From positions 1-20,649 of the forward strand of contig DASUAS010000409.1 of assembly GCA_035763625.1 (NCBI GenBank): DNA of 20,649 nt, written 5' to 3'. Positions 1 through 7,499 of this stretch are shown piece after piece. This DNA comes from DASUAS01 sp035763625 (GTDB lineage: Bacteria; Actinomycetota; Acidimicrobiia; IMCC26256; DASPTH01). The position numbers and the translations under genes were made by a program. Under the pieces are notes generated by a model. That model saw only the letters and a list, made by a program, of their open reading frames with translations, searched no databases and was not told the DNA's origin. The first letter of the stretch is position 1; every line of letters starts with the position of its first letter.

Positions 1-24
1 ACCCTTGACCTGCAGGAGCATCCG

Positions 25-891
25 GTGACTGGAACCGTTCGTGAGCTGTGGCGCTATCCGGTGAAGTCGATGCGGGGGGAGCGGCTCCGGGCAACCGACG
101 TCCTCGCCACCTATGGGGTCCCGGGAGACCGCGGGTGGGCGATCCGCGACGAGGCGGCGGGGGAGATCCGAGGGGCGAAGAAGATCGGCGCGCTCATGCA
201 GCTCGCCGCCCGCTACCTCGCGGAGCCCGCCGGCGCCACGACCCCCGACGTCGAGATCGACCTCGGCGACGATACGACCGTCCGAAGCGATGATCCCGAC
301 GTGGCCACCGTGCTGTCGACCCGACTCGATCGCCAGGTGACCTTGTGGCCACGCCGCCCGGCCGACGACGCGGACCACTACCGCAGGGTGGAGGTGATGG
401 ACGAGGACGAGCTCCGGCGTCAACTCGCGTTGCTACCGGAGGACCCGATCCCGGACTACTCGGGCATGCCCGCCGAGCTCCTGGCCGAGGTGTCGACGTA
501 CGTCGCCCCGCGCGGCACCTACTTCGATGCCTTCGAGCTCCACCTCCTGACGACCACGTCGCTCGCCTCGCTGCAAGCCGCCGTGCCCGAGTGCACCATC
601 GACGTCCGCCGCTTCCGGCCGAACATCCTCGTCGACACCGGCGAGGAACCGGACGGCTTTCCGGAGATCGCCTGGTCGGGACGTCGCATTCGCATCGGGT
701 CGGTCGTGGCGCTGGTGGTGCAACCGATGTCGCGTTGCGTGATGGCGACGCTGCCCCAGGCGGACCTACCCCGAGAACCCTCCATCATGCGGGCACTCGT
801 ACGCATGACCGGCATGAACCTGGGAGCGGCCTTGAGCATCGTCGAACCCGGACACGTCGCCGAAGGCGACACCATCGAGCTCATGGGATGA
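25..891 (+). CDS. MOSC domain-containing protein
   Basis: A 288-residue protein with the two-part architecture of MOSC proteins: an N-terminal beta-barrel domain (residues about 1-110, opening with VRELWRYPVKSMRGE, the usual YPVKS signature) and a C-terminal MOSC domain (about 150-287). The conserved RRFRPN stretch is at 195-200 and the conserved cysteine is C238 in the segment PMSRC. MOSC domains occur in molybdenum-cofactor sulfurases and in YcbX/mARC-type reductases, where they bind the molybdenum cofactor or a sulfur carrier; the exact substrate here cannot be read. The GTG start is supported by AGGAG at 14-18, six nucleotides upstream. The next gene follows after 10 nt on the same strand, so the two are probably co-transcribed. 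The true operon start may lie left of the window. Confidence 0.9.
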   Translation: MTGTVRELWRYPVKSMRGERLRATDVLATYGVPGDRGWAIRDEAAGEIRGAKKIGALMQLAARYLAEPAGATTPDVEIDLGDDTTVRSDDPDVATVLSTRLDRQVTLWPRRPADDADHYRRVEVMDEDELRRQLALLPEDPIPDYSGMPAELLAEVSTYVAPRGTYFDAFELHLLTTTSLASLQAAVPECTIDVRRFRPNILVDTGEEPDGFPEIAWSGRRIRIGSVVALVVQPMSRCVMATLPQADLPREPSIMRALVRMTGMNLGAALSIVEPGHVAEGDTIELMG

Positions 892-901
892 AAGGGACTC
901 C

Positions 902-1300
902 GTGACCATCGAGCGCATCAACCCGAAGGACCTCCCCGAGCCGCAGGGCTACAGCCAGGTGGTGCGTGCCGCGCCGGGGACCACCCTCTACATCTCGGGC
1001 CAAGGGGCCTACACGGCCGACCACCAGCTGGTCGGCCCGAAGGACCACTACGCCCAGACCAAGCAGGCGCTCACCAACGTGCTCGCCGCGTTGCGCTCGT
1101 CGGGCGCGACCTTCAGCAACGTGGTGAGGGCGACCTACCTGGTCGTCGACCTCAGCCCCGACGCACTCGAAGGATTCAGTCGCGCCGTCGCCGAGGTGCT
1201 CGGTCCTGACGCCGAGCAACCCGCGGCCACGATGATCGGTGTGCAGGCGCTCGGCTACCCGGAGATGCTCGTCGAGATCGAGGTCACTGCGGTCGTGTGA
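902..1300 (+). CDS. RidA/YjgF-family protein lacking the catalytic arginine
   Basis: A 132-residue protein of normal RidA length. It has the family landmarks: LYISGQGAY (29-37), the central helix region with VVRATYLVVDL (74-84) and the C-terminal LVEIEVTAV (123-131). RidA proteins form trimers, and archetypal members hydrolyse reactive enamine/imine intermediates using an arginine (R105 in the E. coli protein) just before the last strands. Here the equivalent segment reads PAATMIGVQAL, placing alanine (A109) where the arginine should be. This probably belongs to one of the non-deaminase Rid subfamilies. The GTG start follows AAAGGGA at 891-897 at good spacing. It sits 10 nt after the MOSC gene. 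The stop codon lies within a short tandem repeat. Confidence 0.9.
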   Translation: MTIERINPKDLPEPQGYSQVVRAAPGTTLYISGQGAYTADHQLVGPKDHYAQTKQALTNVLAALRSSGATFSNVVRATYLVVDLSPDALEGFSRAVAEVLGPDAEQPAATMIGVQALGYPEMLVEIEVTAVV

Positions 1301-1328
1301 TGCGGTCGTGTGATTCCGGTCGTGTGAT
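1289..1328 (+). repeat. Short tandem repeat across the ridA-like stop codon
   Basis: Three consecutive near-identical copies of a 13-bp unit ending GGTCGTGTGAT occur at 1289-1301, 1302-1314 and 1316-1328, with a single extra T at 1315. The first copy contains the end of the upstream gene, including its TGA. The other copies are non-coding and each repeats the TGA. This looks like slippage-type duplication at a gene end. Confidence 0.8.
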
Positions 1329-1384
1329 TCCGAGCGCTCCACCCCAAGTGCCCATAATCCTCGTTATGTCTAGTAGCAGCAGAC

Positions 1385-1399
1385 CAAGCGGATCGCTTG
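1385..1399. other. Small hairpin between convergent genes
   Basis: The gap 1301-1455 separates the convergent ridA-like and vapC genes. It holds one perfect 6-bp hairpin, CAAGCG - GAT - CGCTTG, with no T-run on either side. It could help transcription end in either direction but does not meet the usual criteria for an intrinsic terminator. Apart from the tandem repeat and a short AT-richer patch near 1353-1367 (CATAA...TTATG), nothing else is visible in the gap. Confidence 0.3.
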
Positions 1400-1455
1400 C
1401 CCCTCCACCCGATCCCCCCGTCTCGCCCGTCTCGGGGTGACGCGACGGGACGACG

Positions 1456-1890
1456 TCACGGCTGCAGCTGAAGCCGCGAGACGATGTCGGAGGGTGATGA
1501 CGCCAGGCCGGTGGCGACGAGCTTCGAATCGGCGCTCACCAGCGGGATGCGCAGCGACTGCGCGGCCGCAGCCCAGCTCGCGTCGTAGTACGACAGCCGT
1601 TCGCGGTGTGCGAGGTGCGCGGCGTCGTGCAGCCAGTTCCGAGCCATGCCGATCGGTGGGCCCAGGATCGCCAGCAGGTCGTCGAGCTGGTCGGCGACGT
1701 CGACGGGAGGCCAGCTCAGCGCACGGACCAGCACGTTGCCGACTTCGTAGAACGCGAGGTCGAGCACGTGGGCGTCGATCTCGCCCGCGACGTGAGCGTC
1801 ACGGATGGCCCGCGCTTCGACGAGCTCGCGCTCCCCCTCCGCATGGAACCACTTGATCAGGACGGAGGCGTCGACGAGGAGTCGCGTCAC
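1456..1890 (-). CDS. vapC: PIN-domain ribonuclease toxin, VapC type
   Basis: A 144-residue PIN-domain protein. The acidic residues expected to bind Mg2+ are in place: D7 in LLVDASVLIKW, E49 in FYEVGNVL, D103 in YYDASWAAAA and D121 in SADSKL. VapC toxins cleave RNA (tRNA or rRNA in characterised cases) and are held inactive by the VapB antitoxin. The GTG start overlaps the antitoxin's TGA as GTGA (1887-1890), giving the antitoxin-first, coupled order typical of vapBC. The pair is likely controlled from the promoter and palindrome upstream of the antitoxin. The RNA target cannot be predicted. Confidence 0.92.
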   Translation of the reverse strand: MTRLLVDASVLIKWFHAEGERELVEARAIRDAHVAGEIDAHVLDLAFYEVGNVLVRALSWPPVDVADQLDDLLAILGPPIGMARNWLHDAAHLAHRERLSYYDASWAAAAQSLRIPLVSADSKLVATGLASSPSDIVSRLQLQP

Positions 1891-2123
1891 CGCCGTGCGT
1901 CGCGGTCGCCACGGACCAGATCGGCGGCCTCGAACGTCCCCGCCCGCTGGAAGCGCCGCTCCGATCGGGCGATCGCCTCTGCCACCTGGACGGGATCTCG
2001 GCGCGCCAGCTCACGGCGCGCGGCCTCGGCGAGGAGCGCGCTCCGGCTGGTCGACCGGCGGCGCGCTTCGGCGTCGAGCTCCTCGAGGAGATCTTCAGGG
2101 AGCGAGATCATGACCTTGGACAT
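1887..2123 (-). CDS. vapB: Ribbon-helix-helix antitoxin, VapB/CopG type
   Basis: A 78-residue protein. The N-terminus, SKVMISLPEDLLEELDAEA, has the pattern of a ribbon-helix-helix DNA-binding domain: a short strand (KVMISL), then helices to about residue 40. The charged C-terminal half (about 41-78, with FQRAGTFEAADLVRG) would embrace the toxin. RHH antitoxins repress their own operon, and a near-perfect palindrome lies exactly at the start of this gene. No Shine-Dalgarno precedes the ATG at 2123, and a TATACT hexamer ends 6 nt upstream, so translation is probably leaderless. A second in-frame ATG (codon 5, 2111-2109) is a less likely start. Confidence 0.88.
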   Translation of the reverse strand: MSKVMISLPEDLLEELDAEARRRSTSRSALLAEAARRELARRDPVQVAEAIARSERRFQRAGTFEAADLVRGDRDARR

Positions 2124-2142
2124 ACTGCGAGTATATCCAAGG
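2114..2142. promoter_or_regulatory. Palindromic operator over the vapB start codon
   Basis: Two 13-bp inverted arms (2114-2126 and 2130-2142) with a 3-bp centre (2127-2129) match at 12 of 13 positions. The palindrome covers the TATACT -10 box and the ATG of vapB. Its position and symmetry fit autorepression by the RHH antitoxin, alone or with VapC. Confidence 0.65.
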
Positions 2143-2158
2143 GTATTGCCGCAGTCAG
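2130..2158 (-). promoter_or_regulatory. Probable vapBC promoter, leaderless
   Basis: On the minus strand a -35-like CTGACT (2153-2158; four of six match TTGACA) and a -10 TATACT (2130-2135; five of six match TATAAT) are separated by exactly 17 nt. The -10 ends 6 nt before the vapB ATG, so transcription should begin at or next to the start codon. No Shine-Dalgarno is present. Confidence 0.6.
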
Positions 2159-2196
2159 GTCGCGGACGAGGGACGCGGCCTTCACGCCCAAGCGTC

Positions 2197-3096
2197 TCAT
2201 TCCGACGGCAGGATCCCGTCGAGCGCGTCGAGCGACGGTGCGAAGTAGAACGCGCCGCTGACCGGCGTGGTGAAGTCGGTGAGGTGATCGTGGAGACCGT
2301 CGCCGGTCACCCCGAACATGCGGGCCATCATCTTGGTGAAGCGCGACGGATCGGCGCTGAAGGCCAGGAAGTAGAGGCCGAGCTCCCCCACCCGCCCGTA
2401 GGGAGTGCTGCGACGGTAGAGCTCGAGCTCCTCGCCGTCTTCCTCGATGACGACGCGCGCGATGTGGGCGGTCGGAGGCTTGTCGTCGAGCTCGACGCTG
2501 TCGGGCTTGGTGCGCCCGATCGTGGCTTCCTGCTCCTCGAGCGAATGCTCGTGGAACTTCTCGAGATCGTGCACCCACTTCTGCGCGAGCACGAAGGCAC
2601 CGCCCGCGCCGGTGTCGCCGTCGGGGACGAGGGCGACGTCGAACGCCTCCTCGATCGGCGGGTTCTCGGTGCCGTCGATGAAGCCGGTGAGGTCGCGGCT
2701 GTCGCGGTACACGAAGCACGGCTGCTCCGCGGCGAGCACGAACGCGGGCGCCATGACGGTGACGACGGACCGAGCCACGTCGAGCTCGACGTCCTCGCCG
2801 GTGCCGTGGGACCACACCCACAGGTCGTGCTGGGTCGCCGGCGCCCGCCGACCGTCACCCTCGATCGCCTCGAAGTCGGCGAGCTCGGCCGGCGCGTCGT
2901 CGGGCTGGAGCCGCCGCCACAACGCGGCGCCGAACCCGACCACGATGTTGGATCCGCCCGCGGTCACCAGCGGCTCCCGCAGCCCGTGCAGCGCGGCGCA
3001 GATCGCGTCGTCGGTGGCATCAGGGCGGAGGTCGAACTCGAGGTGGTAGTGCGAACGGGTGCCCTGGGCGAAGATGCCGGGCTGCGGACGGGCCAT
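2197..3096 (-). CDS. Dye-decolorizing peroxidase (DyP), YfeX-like class B
   Basis: A 299-residue haem peroxidase, the same length as E. coli YfeX. It has the DyP signature GFIDGTENP with the distal aspartate at D141, the likely proximal haem ligand H211 (in PPTAHIARVV) and a distal arginine at R228 (YRRSTPYG). DyPs oxidise dyes, phenolics or porphyrins with H2O2 in the cytoplasm. The C-terminus (DALDGILPSE) lacks the extension that loads DyPs into encapsulin shells. The ATG at 3096 was chosen because it begins 2 nt after the gcvP stop, giving translational coupling; an upstream in-frame ATG at 3153 would overlap gcvP. Being last in a glycine-cleavage operon is unusual. Confidence 0.92.
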   Translation of the reverse strand: MARPQPGIFAQGTRSHYHLEFDLRPDATDDAICAALHGLREPLVTAGGSNIVVGFGAALWRRLQPDDAPAELADFEAIEGDGRRAPATQHDLWVWSHGTGEDVELDVARSVVTVMAPAFVLAAEQPCFVYRDSRDLTGFIDGTENPPIEEAFDVALVPDGDTGAGGAFVLAQKWVHDLEKFHEHSLEEQEATIGRTKPDSVELDDKPPTAHIARVVIEEDGEELELYRRSTPYGRVGELGLYFLAFSADPSRFTKMMARMFGVTGDGLHDHLTDFTTPVSGAFYFAPSLDALDGILPSE

Positions 3097-3098
3097 GG

Positions 3099-5933
3099 TC
3101 AAGCGTCCTTCAGGTCGGCGGTCTCGTATGCGGACAGCGGCGGGCACGAGCACATCAGGTTGCGATCACCGAACGCGCCGTCGATGCGGCTCACCGGCGG
3201 CCAGTACTTGTCGGGACCGATGGGGCCGAGACCGGCCCGGTAGGTGCCGCCGGGGAACGCCGCCTGCTCGCGGGAGTACAGGCGCGTCCAGTCGGTCAGC
3301 ACCACGTCGGCGGCAGGGTGCGGAGCATGGCGCAGCGGGCTGTCGTCCACCGGCCACTCCCCCGTCTCGACGGCGCGGATCTCGTCGCGGATGGCGATCA
3401 TCGCGTCGCAGAACCGGTCGAGCTCGGCGAGGTCTTCCGACTCGGTCGGTTCGACCATCAACGTGCCGGCGACCGGGAACGACACCGTGGGCGCGTGGAA
3501 GCCGAAGTCGACGAGGCGCTTGGTGACGTCGTCGGCGGTGACGCCCGTGCGCTGCGTGATCGGGCGCAGGTCGAGGATGCACTCGTGCGCGACCAGACCT
3601 CCGGGCCCGCGGTAGAGCACCGGGTAGTGCGGCGCGAGCCGGGCGGCGACGTAGTTGGCGGTGAGGATGGCGATCTCCGTCGCGCGCAGCAGCCCGTCGC
3701 CGCCCATCAGCTCGATGTAGGCGTACGAGATCGGGAGGATCCCCGCCGAACCGTGGGGCGCGGCGGCGATGTGCGTCGACAGGAACGGTGCCAGGTGCGC
3801 GCGCACCGCCACCGGGCCGACGCCCGGACCACCACCACCGTGGGGGATGCAGAACGTCTTGTGGAGGTTGAGGTGCGACACGTCGGCACCGAAGACCCCC
3901 GGCTTCGCCAGACCGACCAGCGCGTTGAGGTTCGCGCCGTCGAGGTACACCTGTCCGCCGCACTCGTGCACGAGCGCGCAGACGTCGCGGATGTTGGCCT
4001 CGAACACACCGTGCGTCGACGGGTAGGTGACCATCAGCGCGGCCAGGTCGTGTGCGTGCTCGTGGGCCTTCGCCTTCAGGTCGTCGAAGTCGACGTTGCC
4101 GTCGACGTCGCACTTCACCACCACCACCTGCATGCCGGCCATCACCGCGCTCGCGGCGTTGGTCCCGTGCGCCGACTCGGGGATGAGGCACACGGTGCGG
4201 GCGTCCTGACCCCGGCTCTCGTGGTAGCCGCGGATGGCGAGGAGGCCCGCGAGCTCGCCCTGCGACCCCGCGTTGGGTTGCAGCGACACGGTGTCGTAGC
4301 CGGTGATCTCGCACAGGGCGTCCTCGAGCCCGGCGAACAGCTCGGTGTAGCCGTCGGCCTGCTCGACCGGCGCGAACGGGTGCAGGTTCGCGAAGCCCGG
4401 CCAGGTGATCGGCATCATCTCGACCGTGGCGTTGAGCTTCATCGTGCACGAACCCAGCGGGATCATCGTGCGGTCGAGCGCGAGGTCGCGGTCGGCGAGC
4501 TTGCGGAGGTAGCGCAGCAGCTGCGACTCGGAGTGGTAGGTCCGGAACACCGGATGGACGAGGATGTCGGACTCGCGCATCCACCAGCGGTGCTCGAGCG
4601 TCACCGCGAAGTGCTCGGGCAGCTCGGTGTCGAACACCGCGGCCACGCGCGCGGTGACGTCGCGCGTGGTCGTCTCGTCGAGCGCGATCGCGACCGTGCC
4701 ACCGTCGACCCGCCGGAGGTTGATGCCGTCGTCGCGCGCGCGGGCGAGCACGGCGGCGGAGTCGGAGACGTCGACGGTGATGGTGTCGAAGTAGGGCCCC
4801 GGTCGTACCGCGACCCCTGCGCTGCGCAACCCCGTCGCGAGCTCGAGCGCGAGGTGGTGCACGCGCTGGGCGATGGCACGCAGCCCGTCGGGGCCGTGGT
4901 ACACCGCGTACATCCCGGCGATGTTCGCCAACAGCACCTGCGCGGTGCAGATGTTGCTCGTGGCCTTCTCGCGCCGGATGTGCTGCTCCCGCGTCTGGAG
5001 CGCGAGGCGCAGGGCGCGCCGTCCGGCGGTGTCGACCGACACCCCGACCAGGCGACCAGGCAGGTTGCGCTTGTACTCGTCGCGGGTGGCGAAGAACGCG
5101 GCGTGCGGACCGCCGTAGGCCATCGGCACGCCGAAGCGCTGGGCCGAGCCGACCACCACGTCGGCGCCCCACTCCCCCGGTGGTACGAGCAGCACCAGGG
5201 CGAGCAGGTCGGCCGCGACCGCGACCAACGTGCCCTGGGCGTGGAGCCGGGCGACCAGCTCACGATCGTCGCGGATCTGACCGGTGGTGCAGGGATACTG
5301 CAGCAGGACCCCGAAGACACCCTCCGCGCTCCCGTCGAGCAGGGCGCTCGCCTCTGGTTCCCCCACCACGACGTGGATGCCGAGCGGCTCCGCGCGCGTG
5401 CGCACGACCTCGATGGTCTGCGGATGGCACTCGGCGTCGACGAAGAAGACGTCGCCGCCCTTCGCGCTGACCCGTCGGAGCATCGTCATGGCCTCGGCCG
5501 CCGCGGTGGCCTCGTCGAGCAGGGACGCGTTGGCGAGGTCCATGGCGGTGAGGTCGCTCACCATGGTCTGGAAGTTGAGGAGCGCCTCGAGCCGGCCCTG
5601 CGAGATCTCCGGCTGGTACGGCGTGTACGCGGTGTACCAGGCCGGGTTCTCCAGGAGGTTGCGCTGGATGACCGGCGGCGTGATCGTGCCCGAGTAGCCC
5701 TGTCCGATCAGCGACGTGAGCACCTGGTTGCGGTCGGCCAGCGCGCGCATGCGCGTGAGCACGTCGGCCTCGGTGCGACCCACGGGCAGGTCGAGCGGCG
5801 TGCGATCGCGGATCGCCTCGGGAACTGCTCGATCGATCAGCTCCGCGACCGAGGCGACGTCGAGGGCGGCGAGCATCTGCTCGACCTCGACCGGCGCAGG
5901 TCCGAGATGGCGGTCGGCGAACTCCCTGCTCAC
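3099..5933 (-). CDS. gcvP: Glycine dehydrogenase (decarboxylating), P protein
   Basis: A 944-residue full-length, unsplit P protein. It decarboxylates glycine with pyridoxal phosphate and passes the aminomethyl group to lipoyl-GcvH. The N-terminal half starts SREFADRHLGP and contains GYSGTITPPVIQRN and the YTPYQPEISQGRLEAL block. The C-terminal half holds the PLP lysine, K692, in LNLHKTFCIPHGGGGPG, followed by the usual HLAPFL region. The GTG at 5933 was chosen as start because it lies 11 nt after the gcvT stop and gives the standard N-terminus; there is no clear Shine-Dalgarno. The open frame continues far upstream inside gcvT only because stops are rare at this GC. Its partners in the window are gcvT and gcvH. 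Confidence 0.96.
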   Translation of the reverse strand: MSREFADRHLGPAPVEVEQMLAALDVASVAELIDRAVPEAIRDRTPLDLPVGRTEADVLTRMRALADRNQVLTSLIGQGYSGTITPPVIQRNLLENPAWYTAYTPYQPEISQGRLEALLNFQTMVSDLTAMDLANASLLDEATAAAEAMTMLRRVSAKGGDVFFVDAECHPQTIEVVRTRAEPLGIHVVVGEPEASALLDGSAEGVFGVLLQYPCTTGQIRDDRELVARLHAQGTLVAVAADLLALVLLVPPGEWGADVVVGSAQRFGVPMAYGGPHAAFFATRDEYKRNLPGRLVGVSVDTAGRRALRLALQTREQHIRREKATSNICTAQVLLANIAGMYAVYHGPDGLRAIAQRVHHLALELATGLRSAGVAVRPGPYFDTITVDVSDSAAVLARARDDGINLRRVDGGTVAIALDETTTRDVTARVAAVFDTELPEHFAVTLEHRWWMRESDILVHPVFRTYHSESQLLRYLRKLADRDLALDRTMIPLGSCTMKLNATVEMMPITWPGFANLHPFAPVEQADGYTELFAGLEDALCEITGYDTVSLQPNAGSQGELAGLLAIRGYHESRGQDARTVCLIPESAHGTNAASAVMAGMQVVVVKCDVDGNVDFDDLKAKAHEHAHDLAALMVTYPSTHGVFEANIRDVCALVHECGGQVYLDGANLNALVGLAKPGVFGADVSHLNLHKTFCIPHGGGGPGVGPVAVRAHLAPFLSTHIAAAPHGSAGILPISYAYIELMGGDGLLRATEIAILTANYVAARLAPHYPVLYRGPGGLVAHECILDLRPITQRTGVTADDVTKRLVDFGFHAPTVSFPVAGTLMVEPTESEDLAELDRFCDAMIAIRDEIRAVETGEWPVDDSPLRHAPHPAADVVLTDWTRLYSREQAAFPGGTYRAGLGPIGPDKYWPPVSRIDGAFGDRNLMCSCPPLSAYETADLKDA

Positions 5934-5944
5934 AAGCTGTGAGG

Positions 5945-7042
5945 CTACCGGCGGACGAACGGCAACTTCGTGACGACGGCGGGCACCTCGCGGCCGCGCA
6001 CGTCGACGGTGAACGCGTCGCCGTCGGTGGTGTCGGGCGGGAGGAACGCGAGCGCGATCCCGTGCCCGAGGGTGGGCGAGAAGTTGCCGCTGGTCACCTC
6101 GCCGACGACCTCGCCCGCACGCATCACCGGGTTTCCCGCGCGTGGGATCTGGCGTCCTTCGGTGGCGAGGCCGCGCAGCACGCGAGCCACGCCGCGCTCG
6201 CGCTCGGCCTCGAGCGGTGCCTTGCCGCGGAACTCGCCCTTGTCGAAGCGCACCACCCAGCCGAGCCCGGCCTGCAGCGGGGTGATCCCCGGACCGAGCT
6301 CGTGGCCGTGCAGCGGGAGGCCGGCTTCGAGGCGGAGGGTGTCGCGCGCGCCGAGGCCGGCAGGGGTGATGCCGGCGTCGAGCAGGAGCTCCCAGCACCG
6401 CGGCGCCGCCGCCGCCGGCACGTGGAGCTCGACGCCGTCTTCGCCGGTGTAGCCGGTGCCCGCGATCCAACCGCGGCGGCCACCGAAGTCGAGCGGCTCC
6501 ACCCCGAACCGGGCCACGTCGGCGTGCTCCGGCGCGACCGTGGCGAGGAGTGCGCGCGCCTCGGGGCCCTGCACGGCGAGCACGACGCGGTCGGCGGTCA
6601 CGTCGTCGAGCTCGCACTCCCCCCCACCCTTGAACAGGGCCGCCTCGCCGAGTGCATCGACGAGCGGTGCGGTGTTCGACGCGTTCGGCATCACCAGGAA
6701 TTCACCCGGGGCGGTCCACCACACGATGATGTCGTCGACGACGTGCGCGTCGTCGGGGTCGAGCAGATGCGTGTACTGCGCCCGGCCGGGCCCGATGCGA
6801 TCGAGGTCGTTGGTGAACGCCCACTGCAGCGTGGCGAACGCGCCCGCGCCGAGTACGTGCACCGAACCCAGGTGCGACACGTCGAACACGACCGCGCGCT
6901 CGCGACACGCGCGGTGCTCCTCGAGCACTCCGGTGTACTGGATCGGCATCTCCCACCCGCCGAACGCCACCATGCGCGCGCCGAGGGCGCGGTGCTGCGC
7001 GTCGAGTGGCGAGTGGTGGAGCGCCGGCTCGCTGACGCTCAC
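5945..7042 (-). CDS. gcvT: Aminomethyltransferase (glycine cleavage T protein)
   Basis: A 365-residue T protein of normal length. It transfers the methylene group from aminomethyl-lipoyl-GcvH to tetrahydrofolate and releases ammonia. Visible landmarks are MVAFGGWEMPIQYTGVLEEH (24-43), VFDVSHLG (52-59) and VVDDIIVWW (101-109) with the catalytic aspartate pair D103-D104. GTGYTGEDGVELHVP and the C-terminal VTSGNFSPTLGHGIA are also present. The GTG start at 7042 lies in a tandem 20-bp duplication, so the same start region occurs twice. The gene is followed by gcvP after 11 nt and preceded by a nuclease-fold gene, all in one operon. Confidence 0.95.
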   Translation of the reverse strand: MSVSEPALHHSPLDAQHRALGARMVAFGGWEMPIQYTGVLEEHRACRERAVVFDVSHLGSVHVLGAGAFATLQWAFTNDLDRIGPGRAQYTHLLDPDDAHVVDDIIVWWTAPGEFLVMPNASNTAPLVDALGEAALFKGGGECELDDVTADRVVLAVQGPEARALLATVAPEHADVARFGVEPLDFGGRRGWIAGTGYTGEDGVELHVPAAAAPRCWELLLDAGITPAGLGARDTLRLEAGLPLHGHELGPGITPLQAGLGWVVRFDKGEFRGKAPLEAERERGVARVLRGLATEGRQIPRAGNPVMRAGEVVGEVTSGNFSPTLGHGIALAFLPPDTTDGDAFTVDVRGREVPAVVTKLPFVRR

Positions 7043-7064
7043 GCGGGCTCGCTCACGCTCACGC
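7025..7064 (-). repeat. Tandem 20-bp duplication of the gcvT start region
   Basis: 7025-7044 and 7045-7064 are tandem copies differing at two positions. On the minus strand the upstream copy carries a second GTG (7062-7060) opening a seven-codon frame, VSVSEPA, then TGA. This is identical to the first seven residues of GcvT. The upstream gene's TGA (7061-7059) overlaps this GTG, and the mini-frame's TGA (7041-7039) overlaps the gcvT GTG, giving two successive GTGA junctions. Confidence 0.85.
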
Positions 7065-7499
7065 CGTCTCGGCCGCGGGGCCGCTGCCCTGCTGCGCTCC
7101 GGGGAAGAGGTCGAGCGTCGCCGGGCCGGTGCCGTCGGCGAGCTGCGAGGGCGGTTCGAGTCCGTACTTCACGAGCAGCTGCAGGTAGTCGCGCTGGTAG
7201 AGCACCTTGATCTTCACCTCGGGGTGCAGCTCGATCAGCCGGCGCGCCTTGCGGTTCTTCTTGGTCACCAGCTTCTGGTTGAGCGTGGTGATCTCGATGT
7301 AGAGGTCGTAGGCGGGTAGGTAGAAGTCGGGTGAGAACGCCTGGGCCGGGTTGCCGTCGCGGTCGCGCTCGAGCACGAACGTGCGCGGTTCGTACTGCCA
7401 CTCGATGGCGTAGAAGTCGAGGAGCTTCCCGAACTGTCGTTCGGAGTTGTGCGCGAAGCGCACCTGCTCGTGGGGCAGCGGCTCCGGCGTGATGGTCAG
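7059..7499 (-). CDS. PD-(D/E)XK nuclease-like protein, CTG start inferred
   Basis: A protein of about 146 residues with a restriction-endonuclease-like pattern: a helix with a glutamate (NSERQFGKLLDFY, E20), then QYEPRTF, SPDFYLP (D58) and YIEIT (E69). A lysine-rich stretch (TKKNRKARRL, 79-88) and KIKVLYQRDY follow. The usual lysine two residues after the glutamate is replaced by threonine, so activity is uncertain. No ATG, GTG or TTG lies in frame near the end of merR; the frame opens at CTG (7499-7497), overlapping the merR TGA as CTGA after six Gs. A GTG at 7463 is possible but would remove conserved-looking residues. A ribosomal slip joining it to merR is another option. It lies in the merR-gcvT-gcvP operon; its function is unknown. 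Confidence 0.7.
   Translation of the reverse strand: MTITPEPLPHEQVRFAHNSERQFGKLLDFYAIEWQYEPRTFVLERDRDGNPAQAFSPDFYLPAYDLYIEITTLNQKLVTKKNRKARRLIELHPEVKIKVLYQRDYLQLLVKYGLEPPSQLADGTGPATLDLFPGAQQGSGPAAETA

Noticed and set aside
1385..1399. Intrinsic terminator between ridA-like and vapC
   Set aside because: The hairpin is short and lacks a T-run on either strand, so it was kept only as a hairpin.
2197..2240. Encapsulin cargo tag on the DyP peroxidase
   Set aside because: The protein ends soon after the catalytic domain (DGILPSE) without the usual GSL-type extension, and no encapsulin gene is nearby.
1606..3243. 545-codon plus-strand frame across vapBC, the DyP gene and the end of gcvP
   Set aside because: It runs antisense through several genes and their promoters and shows no recognisable domain or ribosome site.
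3318..5942. Very long plus-strand open frame (874 codons) opposite gcvP
   Set aside because: It is antisense to an unmistakable gcvP; it is Arg/Val/Glu/Asp-rich with no domain, as expected when stops are rare in GC-rich DNA.
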